64,000 nucleotides of DNA from an uncultured Poribacteria bacterium. GTDB taxonomy: Bacteria > Poribacteria > WGA-4E > WGA-3G. The first letter of the stretch is position 1. Each line of letters opens with the position of its first letter. Location of the stretch: the NCBI GenBank assembly GCA_951828515.1, contig OX639992.1, forward strand, positions 496,001 to 560,000. Direction: 5' to 3'. Positions 34,312 through 43,500 of the stretch are shown here, piece after piece. The notes below the pieces were generated by a model. That model saw only the letters and a program-made list of their open reading frames with translations, did no database searches and was not told where the DNA came from. The translations under genes and the position numbers were made by a program.

Positions 34312-35394
34312 TTAGGTAGTGTAACGAGTAACAAAATCCTTACTGTCAATATCCGGCTGTCCTTGCCGTGCATAGTATGAAGAAAAGCGCGATACGATGT
34401 CCTTTACAAAAGACGGAGATATCTGAATTGTGGGTTTTCCGAATTTTTCATCAAAATCATCCTCATTTAGAGTCTTCAGTTTTCTGAAATTGAGTATCCC
34501 ACCCTCAAAAAAATCGGTTTCTGGTAGCCAATGATAATAGTCTGTATAATTGTTATTAAAGACATCTCGGAGGCTATTTTCTTTACTCCGTTTTCTTGTA
34601 ATGCCATTCAATGCAATATTCACAATATCGTTTTCATCCGCAATCTCAACAAGGAGAATGCGATCTGTTTTAAATCCACCATTTCTTCTAACGAGGTCAC
34701 ACGCTGGACTTAGAACGACAAACGGTTGATCGCTTTTCTTTTTCTTCACAATGCTTCCGGTTGTGATATTTTCAGACATGGGTGGATATAAGTAAAACTC
34801 TTCAGGAAAGCAACGTTCTTCGTCTCCCTCAAGAAGTTGCAGGAGGTGATTCAGAGTATATCGGAGTAGAGCTTTTTCAGTTCGTTTTGGATCGGTCTCT
34901 TTATAAGTTTCTCCATAACGTATCCAAGTATCTATCTGTGGCAGAAGGTTTTCAAGAAATACTTCACGCAACTGCTGTTCAATCAGTCCTCTTCCCCCTA
35001 TAATATGGGTAAGTCCAATATCTCGTATCTGTTGAAACAATAAGAGATCATCGCGATATGATTCAACTTCGCTACTGCGGCTCTTTATGATTGAAGGATG
35101 ATCAATCACTAAATCGGGTAATCCTGTTACGACAATAATTGGTATTTTAGTAAATTCATTATATAGTATTTGAATAATTTCTTTTCCACCCTCGTCGTTA
35201 TCTCCCAAACGCAAGTCTATAATTGCCCCGTCGTAGGATACGTCAAGTGTTTTCACTGCATCGTTAACGTTGTCTACTATCTCATACTCAACGTCCGGAT
35301 TATTGGGTTGACCTTTAAATACTTCTACGTCATTTTTAAATGCGTTTTGCGGAATTGTTTCGTCTTCGACGAGCAATATTTTTAGCGGGTTCAT
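34312..35394 (-). CDS. response-regulator receiver protein with unknown output domain
   Basis: 360 residues. An N-terminal receiver domain: LLVEDE acidic patch (8-13), the probable phosphorylated Asp60 in AIIDLRLGD, and the switch Thr in IIVVTGLP. After about residue 140 comes a domain that I do not recognise, with VVLSPACDLVRR (Cys in the centre of the motif) and a C-terminal helical segment. It has no HTH or other usual DNA-binding motif that I can see. Its ATG overlaps the stop of the kinase/ATPase gene by ATGA, so the two are made together: a kinase-regulator pair embedded in a restriction operon. Confidence 0.85.
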   Translation of the reverse strand: MNPLKILLVEDETIPQNAFKNDVEVFKGQPNNPDVEYEIVDNVNDAVKTLDVSYDGAIIDLRLGDNDEGGKEIIQILYNEFTKIPIIVVTGLPDLVIDHPSIIKSRSSEVESYRDDLLLFQQIRDIGLTHIIGGRGLIEQQLREVFLENLLPQIDTWIRYGETYKETDPKRTEKALLRYTLNHLLQLLEGDEERCFPEEFYLYPPMSENITTGSIVKKKKSDQPFVVLSPACDLVRRNGGFKTDRILLVEIADENDIVNIALNGITRKRSKENSLRDVFNNNYTDYYHWLPETDFFEGGILNFRKLKTLNEDDFDEKFGKPTIQISPSFVKDIVSRFSSYYARQGQPDIDSKDFVTRYTT

Positions 35395-37565
35395 TTCTCA
35401 CTTTCCTTCTCGGGTTGAAGTCTAAAGTGTGCTCCATCATCAGCTTCATAGACTTCTAATCTAAGACTATTTCGAGCCGCAGCCTCTCCTGCTATAGATA
35501 ATCCTAAACCTGTTCCATTTGGTTTGTTGGTAAACCCGGGTACGAAAATCACTTCACTTTCAATTTCTTCAGGGTCTATTCCTGGTCCAGTATCATAATA
35601 GTCTATATAACGTAAAGTGCTACCGTCCATCTTGAATTCAATAATGATTTTACGTACTTCAGCATTATCTTCTCGAATCCAATAAATACTATTGTCAATG
35701 AGGTTTATAAAAATAGAATATATATCCTGAACCCGGGCAGAGTACTTTAAGTTGTCCGGTCCCCTAATTTCAAGAGATATGTTGTTAGATTCCATTTCCT
35801 TTTCAAAGATAGAACACACACCTTGTATTGTTTTTTTTACGGGTAAGGGTTTTTTGACTGTACTTCTTCTCGCCGCAAGAGGGTCTAATCTTTTAAAAAG
35901 TTTCACAAAGATATCTGCACTTTGAACCATACCACTTGCAATCCGAATGATGTTTTCAAATGCTATTGGATCGTTTGTTTTCTGAAATGTCTCAAACCAA
36001 TATTTAAGATTAGGTATTTGGCTATTGAAGTAACCGAGGGGTTTTCTGCCTTCATGAAGTATTATACTAACAATTTTACCCAATGTGGCATCAACCTGAT
36101 AAATAGCGACAATTGTCTGAATTTCATCAACGATTTTGTTTTTTTCTTGGACATCTTGATTTATAAATTCAATGGTTTTTTCAACGGTTTTTTTGTTCAC
36201 TTCGTCTTTTTGAAGATGCTTCTTTACATTTTCTATTAACTCTTCGGATGAAAAAAGTCCTTGCAGACTTTCTTCTACTTTGACAGGGGATCTACTTTGC
36301 CCTGTATTTTTTCTGTATTTAAAACGTCGGATCTCAAGTTCTGATATAACCCGTTTTGTGATAGCCTGCAGTCGATTGAAAGCCACATTTTCTTTGAGTC
36401 CATCCCTAGCACTTTTCTCAATCAAATCGGATTCATCTTCTGACTGAATCTGCACATATCCGATCACTTGATTGCTGCCAATCCGGAGAGTAGGGTTATT
36501 GACACGCCTCGCGTTTAATTTCAACCAGTCAAATCCAGCATCGCCAAGTGGGCGGATACGAAACCCATTTCGATAAACACCTATTCCATTATAATAATTT
36601 AAAAGCTGCCTTGCAGTAAGTCTTCCAAATGGACTATCAACATGCTCTTCAAGTCCTCGTTTGCTCAAAGCATTTATAGCTTCCGTCTCACGGTCAAATA
36701 CTCGAATATCAATATTAAGTTTACCACATCCGGTTTTCTCTTCTCTATTATTGAAAGGAATCTCTTCTTCACGGCTGTTACGTTTTCTCTGATTTGAGTA
36801 TGCCAGCACACCATTACCATTGGCATCTATAGTGCCAGAGATTTTGTAGTCAAATAGTTCATAAATAGGAAATGGTTCAATGGTTTCCTCTACATCTTCC
36901 GGGGCTGAAAAACCTTCTACTTTCAAATTGATACGAAAGTAGTCATTGCTACCTTCATTATTAAAAATGTTACTCATCGGTGATGTCAGTTTTTTCAGCT
37001 CAAATCGGAGTTTTTCAAATCGTTTTTTGTCCCATTCTTTGAGAAAGTTATCTTTTCCGTTAATGGTCAACACCGTCCCTGAGGGTTCTGATACTTCCAC
37101 TGTTTTAATTGGTATTTCCACATCATCAAGATATTGTGCTACCTCAAATTTATCCCATTCAACATAGACGGTTGTTTTTTCGCCCTTGTTTGTCACTGTT
37201 TTAAGATGTAAGTTATTACCAAGAATTGAAGCCGCATAACGTCCCACACCTTTACTGCCTTGTAGTATTCTGCCAGCAGGACTCTTACCCCTCTTAATCT
37301 TGTCTTCAGTTGATGGTACCAACCATTTGTTGATAATATCATCTCTGGACATACCGTGCCCATGATCAGAAATGACGATGGAAATGGAATATTCGCTAAG
37401 GCTTGGAATCTTCTTAAATTCTATGTTCACATGAGGTGAGTCGGCATCATAAGCGTTTTTTACCAACTCAATAACAGCTGCATAATTGTCCTGAATAAGA
37501 TCACGACCGATGGTGAGAATATGTCGTCCGGCGGGTTTAATTTTGTAAGTTGTGTCGTTGTTCAT
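35391..37565 (-). CDS. GHKL ATPase fused to histidine-kinase core
   Basis: 724 residues from ATG 37565 (an upstream TTG would add three). N-terminal Hsp90/MutL/MORC-like GHKL ATPase: ELVKNAYDADS (N-box, about 33-43), SDHGHGMS (about 66-73), and the ATP lid GSKGVGRYAA (about 103-112), followed by an S5-like region. A helical linker leads to a second, kinase-type core: LHEGRKPLGYF with candidate phospho-His504, INLIDNSIYWI (N-box), DYYDTGPGI (G1) and NGTGLGLSIA (G2). It overlaps its neighbours on both sides by ATGA. Likely a sensor that signals to the receiver protein downstream. AT-rich compared with housekeeping genes. Confidence 0.88.
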   Translation of the reverse strand: MNNDTTYKIKPAGRHILTIGRDLIQDNYAAVIELVKNAYDADSPHVNIEFKKIPSLSEYSISIVISDHGHGMSRDDIINKWLVPSTEDKIKRGKSPAGRILQGSKGVGRYAASILGNNLHLKTVTNKGEKTTVYVEWDKFEVAQYLDDVEIPIKTVEVSEPSGTVLTINGKDNFLKEWDKKRFEKLRFELKKLTSPMSNIFNNEGSNDYFRINLKVEGFSAPEDVEETIEPFPIYELFDYKISGTIDANGNGVLAYSNQRKRNSREEEIPFNNREEKTGCGKLNIDIRVFDRETEAINALSKRGLEEHVDSPFGRLTARQLLNYYNGIGVYRNGFRIRPLGDAGFDWLKLNARRVNNPTLRIGSNQVIGYVQIQSEDESDLIEKSARDGLKENVAFNRLQAITKRVISELEIRRFKYRKNTGQSRSPVKVEESLQGLFSSEELIENVKKHLQKDEVNKKTVEKTIEFINQDVQEKNKIVDEIQTIVAIYQVDATLGKIVSIILHEGRKPLGYFNSQIPNLKYWFETFQKTNDPIAFENIIRIASGMVQSADIFVKLFKRLDPLAARRSTVKKPLPVKKTIQGVCSIFEKEMESNNISLEIRGPDNLKYSARVQDIYSIFINLIDNSIYWIREDNAEVRKIIIEFKMDGSTLRYIDYYDTGPGIDPEEIESEVIFVPGFTNKPNGTGLGLSIAGEAAARNSLRLEVYEADDGAHFRLQPEKESEK

Positions 37566-38827
37566 GACTCCCAATTCTCCTTTAACTTTTCCGCAATTTT
37601 TTGTGCAAGAAGCACAGGGACAGCATTTCCAATCTGGCGATAGGCGGGGGTCCGGCGAGGTCCACCATTATGACTTTCAAAATAATAGTCATCTGGAAAT
37701 GTCTGTAGCCTTGCTGCTTCCCTCGGTGTGAGCGAGCGATTCTGCTCAATATCATAATGAATGTAATAGTGACCATCCATTGCGATATGGGCAACAATGG
37801 TGTGTGAGTATGATAAATTCCCTGCCACAACGTTGAATCGATTCAGAAAGGTACTCTTGTTTTCATGCGTTTGCAGTTGTTTGGGAAGTTCATTGTACTG
37901 AAGTCGAACCTTTTTCTTATTCCAGAGATCAACGGCGATTCTATAAATTTCTAAATCCTCTTTCCTATTGCACCGTGCTTGATGGAATGTTACCGGCATT
38001 TCATCATTCCGTATCTCTACGTCATACAACCATTGTTCAGCTTTGGAATCAATTAGGGATGGCCCCGCAGTTCCCCCGCCTACTGTAATAAAAGGCAGAT
38101 CCGAGAGAATTTCTTTCACAGGAACATCTGATGTACACTTATTCAGTTCCGGATAGAAATCCGTTGATGTTCCTTTTTTTCCAACAAGAATAACCCTTCT
38201 CCTATTTTGAGGAACACCGTAATCTTTTGCATTAAGTGTCTCAAATTCTGTTTCATAACCATACTCCCGGAACAGATTTTGCATAAGATTTAAGTAAGAA
38301 TCACCTTTTTCGTCCGTAGCAGATAGGAGCCCGGGGACATTCTCAAATACAAAATACTCAGGTTTGTACTCTTTCAAGAATTCGGCGTAGAGCAAATACA
38401 GATCATTCCGTGGGTCGTCCTTCATGCGGTTTGGACAACGCGCGCGTCCAATAACTGAATAGGCTTGACAAGGCGGACCTCCAATAATCAGATCAATTTC
38501 TTGATCTTCCAAAAGACTGTCAATCTGGCAGAAAATATCTTGTAGTGTATCTTTGCCAATTTCCCTCTTGATAACAGATTTGATTATCGCCCCGGGCACT
38601 AGGTCATAAAATTCTTTCCTGTTAATATTACCTTTTAGATAATTGGTGTATACTTCTAAATTGTCATCCTCTTTCAACTTATGGTATGCCATTCGGGTCT
38701 GGAGTGTATAACAAGCAGCTGTATCCATCTCAACGTGCGCGATAGGGTTAAAGCCTGCACGGATAAATCCTTCAGAAAGTCCTCCGGCTCCCGCGAAAAG
38801 ATCGAGATAATTACGTTTACTGCTCAT
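37562..38827 (-). CDS. dcm: DNA (cytosine-5)-methyltransferase
   Basis: 421 residues from MSSKRN. Motif I LDLFAGAGGLSEGF, catalytic motif IV GGPPCQAYSV (Cys120), motif VI FENVPGL, motif VIII QNRRRVILVG, and motifs IX-X TPREAARLQTFPDDY and YRQIGNAVPVLL. It makes 5-methylcytosine to mark self DNA. The target-recognition region lies between VIII and IX (about residues 230-350) and its site is unknown. It is the first gene of the five-gene restriction operon and overlaps the ATPase-kinase gene by ATGA. Confidence 0.94.
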   Translation of the reverse strand: MSSKRNYLDLFAGAGGLSEGFIRAGFNPIAHVEMDTAACYTLQTRMAYHKLKEDDNLEVYTNYLKGNINRKEFYDLVPGAIIKSVIKREIGKDTLQDIFCQIDSLLEDQEIDLIIGGPPCQAYSVIGRARCPNRMKDDPRNDLYLLYAEFLKEYKPEYFVFENVPGLLSATDEKGDSYLNLMQNLFREYGYETEFETLNAKDYGVPQNRRRVILVGKKGTSTDFYPELNKCTSDVPVKEILSDLPFITVGGGTAGPSLIDSKAEQWLYDVEIRNDEMPVTFHQARCNRKEDLEIYRIAVDLWNKKKVRLQYNELPKQLQTHENKSTFLNRFNVVAGNLSYSHTIVAHIAMDGHYYIHYDIEQNRSLTPREAARLQTFPDDYYFESHNGGPRRTPAYRQIGNAVPVLLAQKIAEKLKENWES

Positions 38828-38920
38828 AATAAAATGTTCCAATCATTTTTGCTATAATGCCCTCTATATCTTCCATATAACGATACAATGCCGAAAAGAT
38901 GCTAAATTTATTTGTAGTTT

Positions 38921-38950
38921 ATTGTACTATAAAACTAAAAACAATATCAA
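38921..38950 (-). promoter_or_regulatory. predicted promoter of restriction operon
   Basis: On the minus strand TTGATA (38945-38950), 18-bp spacer, TACAAT (38921-38926), about 95 bp before the methyltransferase ATG. The IS3-family end lies only about 45 bp upstream of the -35. Confidence 0.45.
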
Positions 38951-39016
38951 GCATTTTTGAGAATATAACGGAACATGTGAAGTGCATACGCTTATTTAGA
39001 CCACTTTTTCGCAAAG

Positions 39017-39867
39017 TTAAGATAAGGTTTGCTGCTGAAATTCTATAGGTGTCAAATACCCTAACGCCGAATGTGGGCGTTTCTGGTGATACACCTGTGT
39101 GATAAAATGTCCGATGCGATCTCTCGCCTCGGTGATGCTTTGATAGTCATTGAGGTGAACTTCTTCCTCTTTGAGGGTGCGTATGAGTCTTTCAGCATAT
39201 CCGTTCTCCCAAGGCCGTCCGCGGTGGGCGACCGAAATTTCAACGCCATGTGCTTCGAGCGTGGTAACATAAGCTTTTGAAAGATACTGCACGCCTTGAT
39301 CCGAATGATGAATCTCTGGAACGCTGTGGCATAAGGCTTCTTCAAGAGGCTTGAGCGTCAGAGATTGGTTCAAGTGCTGACTGAGCTGCCACGCTCTGAT
39401 CATTCGGGTGAAAACATCCATGAGGAGGCAGACATAGACGAAACGTCCGTTGAGACGAACATAGGTAATATCGGCCACCCAGACCTGATCCTGACGAGAG
39501 ACCTCAAGGGTTTCGAGGCGGTTGTGCCAGGGTTTCTCCCCCTGAAGCGATTTTGTTGTTTGACACGCACGCTTGACGGCGACCAAGAGATTATTAGCTT
39601 TCATCAACCGGGCGACGCGTCGGGTTCCAACGGTGTATCCCTGACGCAGAAGTAGTTGTGTGATACGCCTATATCCGTATCTCGGATACGCTCCGGAACC
39701 AGTTTCTCTATTTCCGATCGTAGCAGATCTTCGGACGGATCCTCTTGGGGGTGATAATAGAAACTACTGCGATTGAAACCGAGTGTTTGACAAATCTCTC
39801 GCACGGAATACTCCTTGTGCAATGCCGAAATGAGGCTTCGCTTTTCGGATAAGGTCATTTCAACCAA
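39017..39867 (-). pseudogene. IS3-family transposase orfB, frameshifted
   Basis: The N-terminal part (SEKRSLISALHKEYSVREIC, then TLGFNRSSFYYHP) lies in one frame and ends at 39604. The DDE core (WVADITYVRLNG; IHHSDQGVQYLS; HRGRPWENGYAERLIRTLKE) lies in another from 39607. Reading YPRYGYRRITQLLLRQGYTV, typical of orfB, needs one base inserted near 39692, so a 1-bp deletion broke the gene. The element is probably no longer self-mobile. Confidence 0.88.
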
Positions 39868-40139
39868 TCCAAGGCTTTTTTTTGGATGTCTAAGGCCACC
39901 GTTAATCTCCCAACAAGTTGCTCAAGGTGAGCGATACGCTGCTCGGCATCACTCGACTGCTTATCAGTAGAGTCAAACAGCGTCGAGGCATTTTCAAGCA
40001 ACTGTCGCTTCCACTGTGAGAGTTGATTCTCGTTGAGATTATGGTGACGACACACTTCTGCTTGTGAAGTCGCTCCACTGAGGACTTCAAGAACAACTTC
40101 AGCTTTAAATTCAGGCGTGAATTTTCTTCGTTTCGCCAT
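39855..40139 (-). CDS. IS3-family transposase orfA
   Basis: 94 residues. Helix-turn-helix of the transposase_8 type (KRRKFTPEFKAEVVLEVLSG; AEVCRHHNLNENQLSQWKRQ) followed by a leucine-zipper-like helix (IAHLEQLVGRLTVALDIQKK). Normally fused to orfB by programmed -1 frameshifting; the overlap with orfB is 13 bp. Confidence 0.92.
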   Translation of the reverse strand: MAKRRKFTPEFKAEVVLEVLSGATSQAEVCRHHNLNENQLSQWKRQLLENASTLFDSTDKQSSDAEQRIAHLEQLVGRLTVALDIQKKALDWLK

Positions 40140-40303
40140 TGGATACTCCTTTCAATGAGATTGCATTATATCACAATCTTCCTTTAGGGAGTGGTCTAAA
40201 AAACCGTAGGCAGTACAATGCCTGGTTTTGGTTTCCTGACAGAAGTCGTGGTAGGAGGTCAAGGAACTGAGATCGTTACCACTATTAGCATGTGGTTTGT
40301 GTC

Positions 40304-40528
40304 TTATTGTTCGCGTTCATCTGACTCAAAGGGCAAATCGAACTTTATAGGTATTTTCCCCTCTTCGATTGACTGGTTCAGTGCTTCAATATCTTCATTA
40401 GTGAGATGTGGTGGTTTCTCCATTGCCTTGATCAGGCGTTGTGCAGCGGGATTTTTTTCTTGTTGCGGGTTCCTATTTCCTCTCTGACTCGGATTCTGTC
40501 CAATTGCGAAACTGCTGTAAAGTCTCAT
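40304..40528 (-). CDS. small hydrophilic protein, antitoxin-like
   Basis: About 74 residues if started at the ATG 40526-40528, which lies inside the 3' end of the STAND gene in another frame; a start farther upstream or at the internal Met (MEKPPHLTNEDIEAL) is also possible. The C-terminal AMEKPPHLTNEDIEALNQSI and FDLPFESDEREQ recall short antitoxin-type proteins, but no toxin gene is seen downstream; the IS end lies about 100 bp away and may have removed it. Function not established. Confidence 0.45.
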   Translation of the reverse strand: MRLYSSFAIGQNPSQRGNRNPQQEKNPAAQRLIKAMEKPPHLTNEDIEALNQSIEEGKIPIKFDLPFESDEREQ

Positions 40529-43500
40529 AGTCCACTCCGAGTGAAACTGCTTGGAGTACAGCGAGTAGAATTTGTCCAATTTTTTTCTTCCCGCCCTCAC
40601 TACCCTTACAAGCTTGTTCTATTTGAGGAACTGTCAACACAGGTGTTTTCAGTGCAGCGCGCAATTTTATTTTCTCAAGCCACTGGACAGAAAGCAGCTC
40701 TGCTAAGTCTGGCGCAACGGGATCTAGCCATATCAGATTATTAATGAGACAAGTCGTAATGAGTGTGTGTGCATGAAAAAGATTTTCTGGACTCGTTTCG
40801 ATATTATAAACAATCTTTAATGCCGCTGCAAGTCGATTTTCATCTTTAGTACCTTGTGCCTTCATCACTGATAAAGCGTTATTTTCGTTTCCGGATAATG
40901 TTGATTCAATTAGATTAAGAGCAGTGATCAAATTTTCTTTTATAGGTAATTCAGACGAATTCTCACGCCATATAGCCAAATTTTCATATATATTTACGCC
41001 CGTTGGTAGTTGAACAAGAAAGGACGCTACCAACATAATAGTGATGCTCTCAACAGAAGCGAAATTAGGCAGACCAGTGATAGGTAAGGAATCAGTTTCC
41101 CCGACTCCAACTCCTTGCCCGCTTTGGATATGTTTCTGTATTGAGTCACATACATTTGCTAATTGATGTATCCGTTCCGGTAATTCATCGAAGGTTTTAT
41201 TTCTAAAATCATGTTGTGTTTTAAGGAAGAAAAGAGAACTAATTGATACTATATCTGCCTCTTGATCTACGATCTGCAATGCACGATCTACAACTTTTGT
41301 TCCATGCCCAAATTTATACTCAAGTTTTGCTAGAGTAGACCACGCATATCCTATTGGGAAATCGGGTAAGTTCAGAACCTCTTCATTTGTTTCTGGATTA
41401 CTGCAGAAACCTACAGACGGTTCTTCGGATTCTGAAGTATAATTTTCGTTCTCGTGATATGCTATCCATCCTATGGAACCCATTAAGCGTTTCTTCAAAG
41501 TAAAGTACTGAAGATTCGTGTTGTCTTGAGGGAGCATCTCAAAATTTTGCAATGCCAGACTCAATAGTTTTATGCTATCCAACATATTGCCTGCCTTAAA
41601 GTGGGCGAATCCGGCATCTGCATAAAAACCGATATATCTTTCAGTGTTCTCAATGTTTGGGATTCTTTTCGCACCATCTTCAAAAAAGGCAGCCACTTTC
41701 TCCCAGTTGTCTAAATGGGCAGCACATATCGCAGCCCGACGACATCCGTCTGACGGCATAACGTCTAATTGTCCTGATGGTGGACTCCACTCTGGGAGAA
41801 TACGTTCGTAAATATTGAGTGCTTCTCTGTAGCGTTCCTGGCGGAAATATACCAATGCTTGCTCTTCTTCTATTACCGGTAGTGCTCCCACTTTTGACAT
41901 AATATCTTGGAGAATTCTATGGGCAGTATCAGGGTCGTGCAAGTATTCATCGTGAATGATGGCTTTACCTCTTGCTGAGGCTGCAGCGATATAAGGATAA
42001 CCCCATGCAATAGTTTTCTTAATTACCTTGTCATATACCCGAAGGCATCTTGCCCAATCCGGATTTTCAAGATCCGCTTCCGCTCGCCATATACCATCTA
42101 TCAAAACTCGAGAGTCAATAGTGTCATCCTCAAAATCAGCCAATAACAGAACCCGAATTTCTGGCTGAAGTTCATCTAGGGCATCAATAAGGTCGCTGAG
42201 AAACGGTGCGTAAATAGGGCGGCGCGCATAAATAAAACCAAATAAGATACTGAAGTAGTTAGATTTATCAGTTTTATACCTTTTCAAGTGTTCTACAGTA
42301 TTATCATACACTTCTTGAACATCTTTAAGTTTTTCTGTGATGCCAATAACTTCCGTGAGATAGCCTACTAATTGCTTAACTGGTAGTGAGACTTGGTGAT
42401 ATATCAATGCCTGCGTCGCCAGCATCAGGCGAGATAGCAGATATGATTGATGTGGTTCGTGTGGCTTGGTTTCTTTATCCCAAATTTCAAGTATCTTCGG
42501 GGCAAACTCTGGTTCCACTTCAACAGCAATGCGATATTGCAATGATCGAAAGCAATAATTTGCAAAGGTATCTCCAGGAAATAATTCTTTGGATGGATTA
42601 GTTTTAATGTGTGTGACCCACGAAAGTACTTGGCTGACCATTTTCCAATCGTCGTCTGAAGCAGTCATCAATGACGCAATGACAGCAATAACTCCCTCTT
42701 TATTCACCCCATGTATACTATGTAAGAGCACAGACCCGGCTTCTATTATAGTTAAATTGTTTGCTTTGAGGATTGCATTCGCAACCTGAGCATGAAGGTC
42801 ATTTATCTTGCTCTTAGACCAAACCTCATTGGCTGCATTCTTCAATAAAGGAGAAATTGTGTAGTAGTTTTCGCTAACTTGGTCTATCCATGGCCCAACC
42901 AACTGACTAAAAACATCCCCTGGATAAGGTATAGGTTTTGGTATTTCACCAATGTTGCGCGCGTAATCTTTCCTGAATTCAGTAAGCAAGCTGAGTCTAT
43001 AAAGAAATTCCCGCCTATCTTCTGGCAAGTCCAGGAGCAATTGTCGCGATGCTTCACGTTCTTCTACCACTTCTTGGGGGGTTTGCAAGATACTTTCGAT
43101 TACATCTTGTCGCTGCCAACCTTTTTCCCGTAAATGAGTGAGTAGAGCGTGTACGAGCCTTGGGTGTCCGCTTGTACGAACTTGGAAACAGTTTGACCAA
43201 GTTTTTGCGTGTTCAGCGGAGCACCCCAATTGTTCAGCAAATTGCTCAATCTCGGAGATGGTAAAGTTCGGAATATTAACTGTTATTGCCTTTGATACAC
43301 CAAGACGGCGGATGAAATTATTGGGAGGCTTATGTTGGCTTGTGATTAATAATTTCGCGCCACGTTCCAGTACTCTATAGATCACAATACCCAAAACATT
43401 TTCATACGTCCGCAACTGTTGAGGTTGTAGATTCAGATCATCGAGGACTACGTTAACCTGCGCGGCCTGATTACTTATTGCAATAGAAAGTTGCTGCAAA

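Larger units (their letters stand above)
38996..40199 (-). mobile_element. IS3-family insertion sequence, decayed
   Basis: About 1.2 kb bounded by inverted TTAGACCACT (38996-39005) and AGTGGTCTAA (40190-40199). It carries an intact orfA and a frameshifted orfB. No clear target duplication is seen. It separates the restriction operon from the STAND-NTPase module. Confidence 0.85.

Noticed and set aside
30051-38827. Detocs-type or BREX/DISARM system
   Set aside because: There is a kinase-receiver pair and a methyltransferase, but no DtcC-like nucleosidase effector, no PglZ, BrxL or DrmB-like gene; gene content fits none of these.
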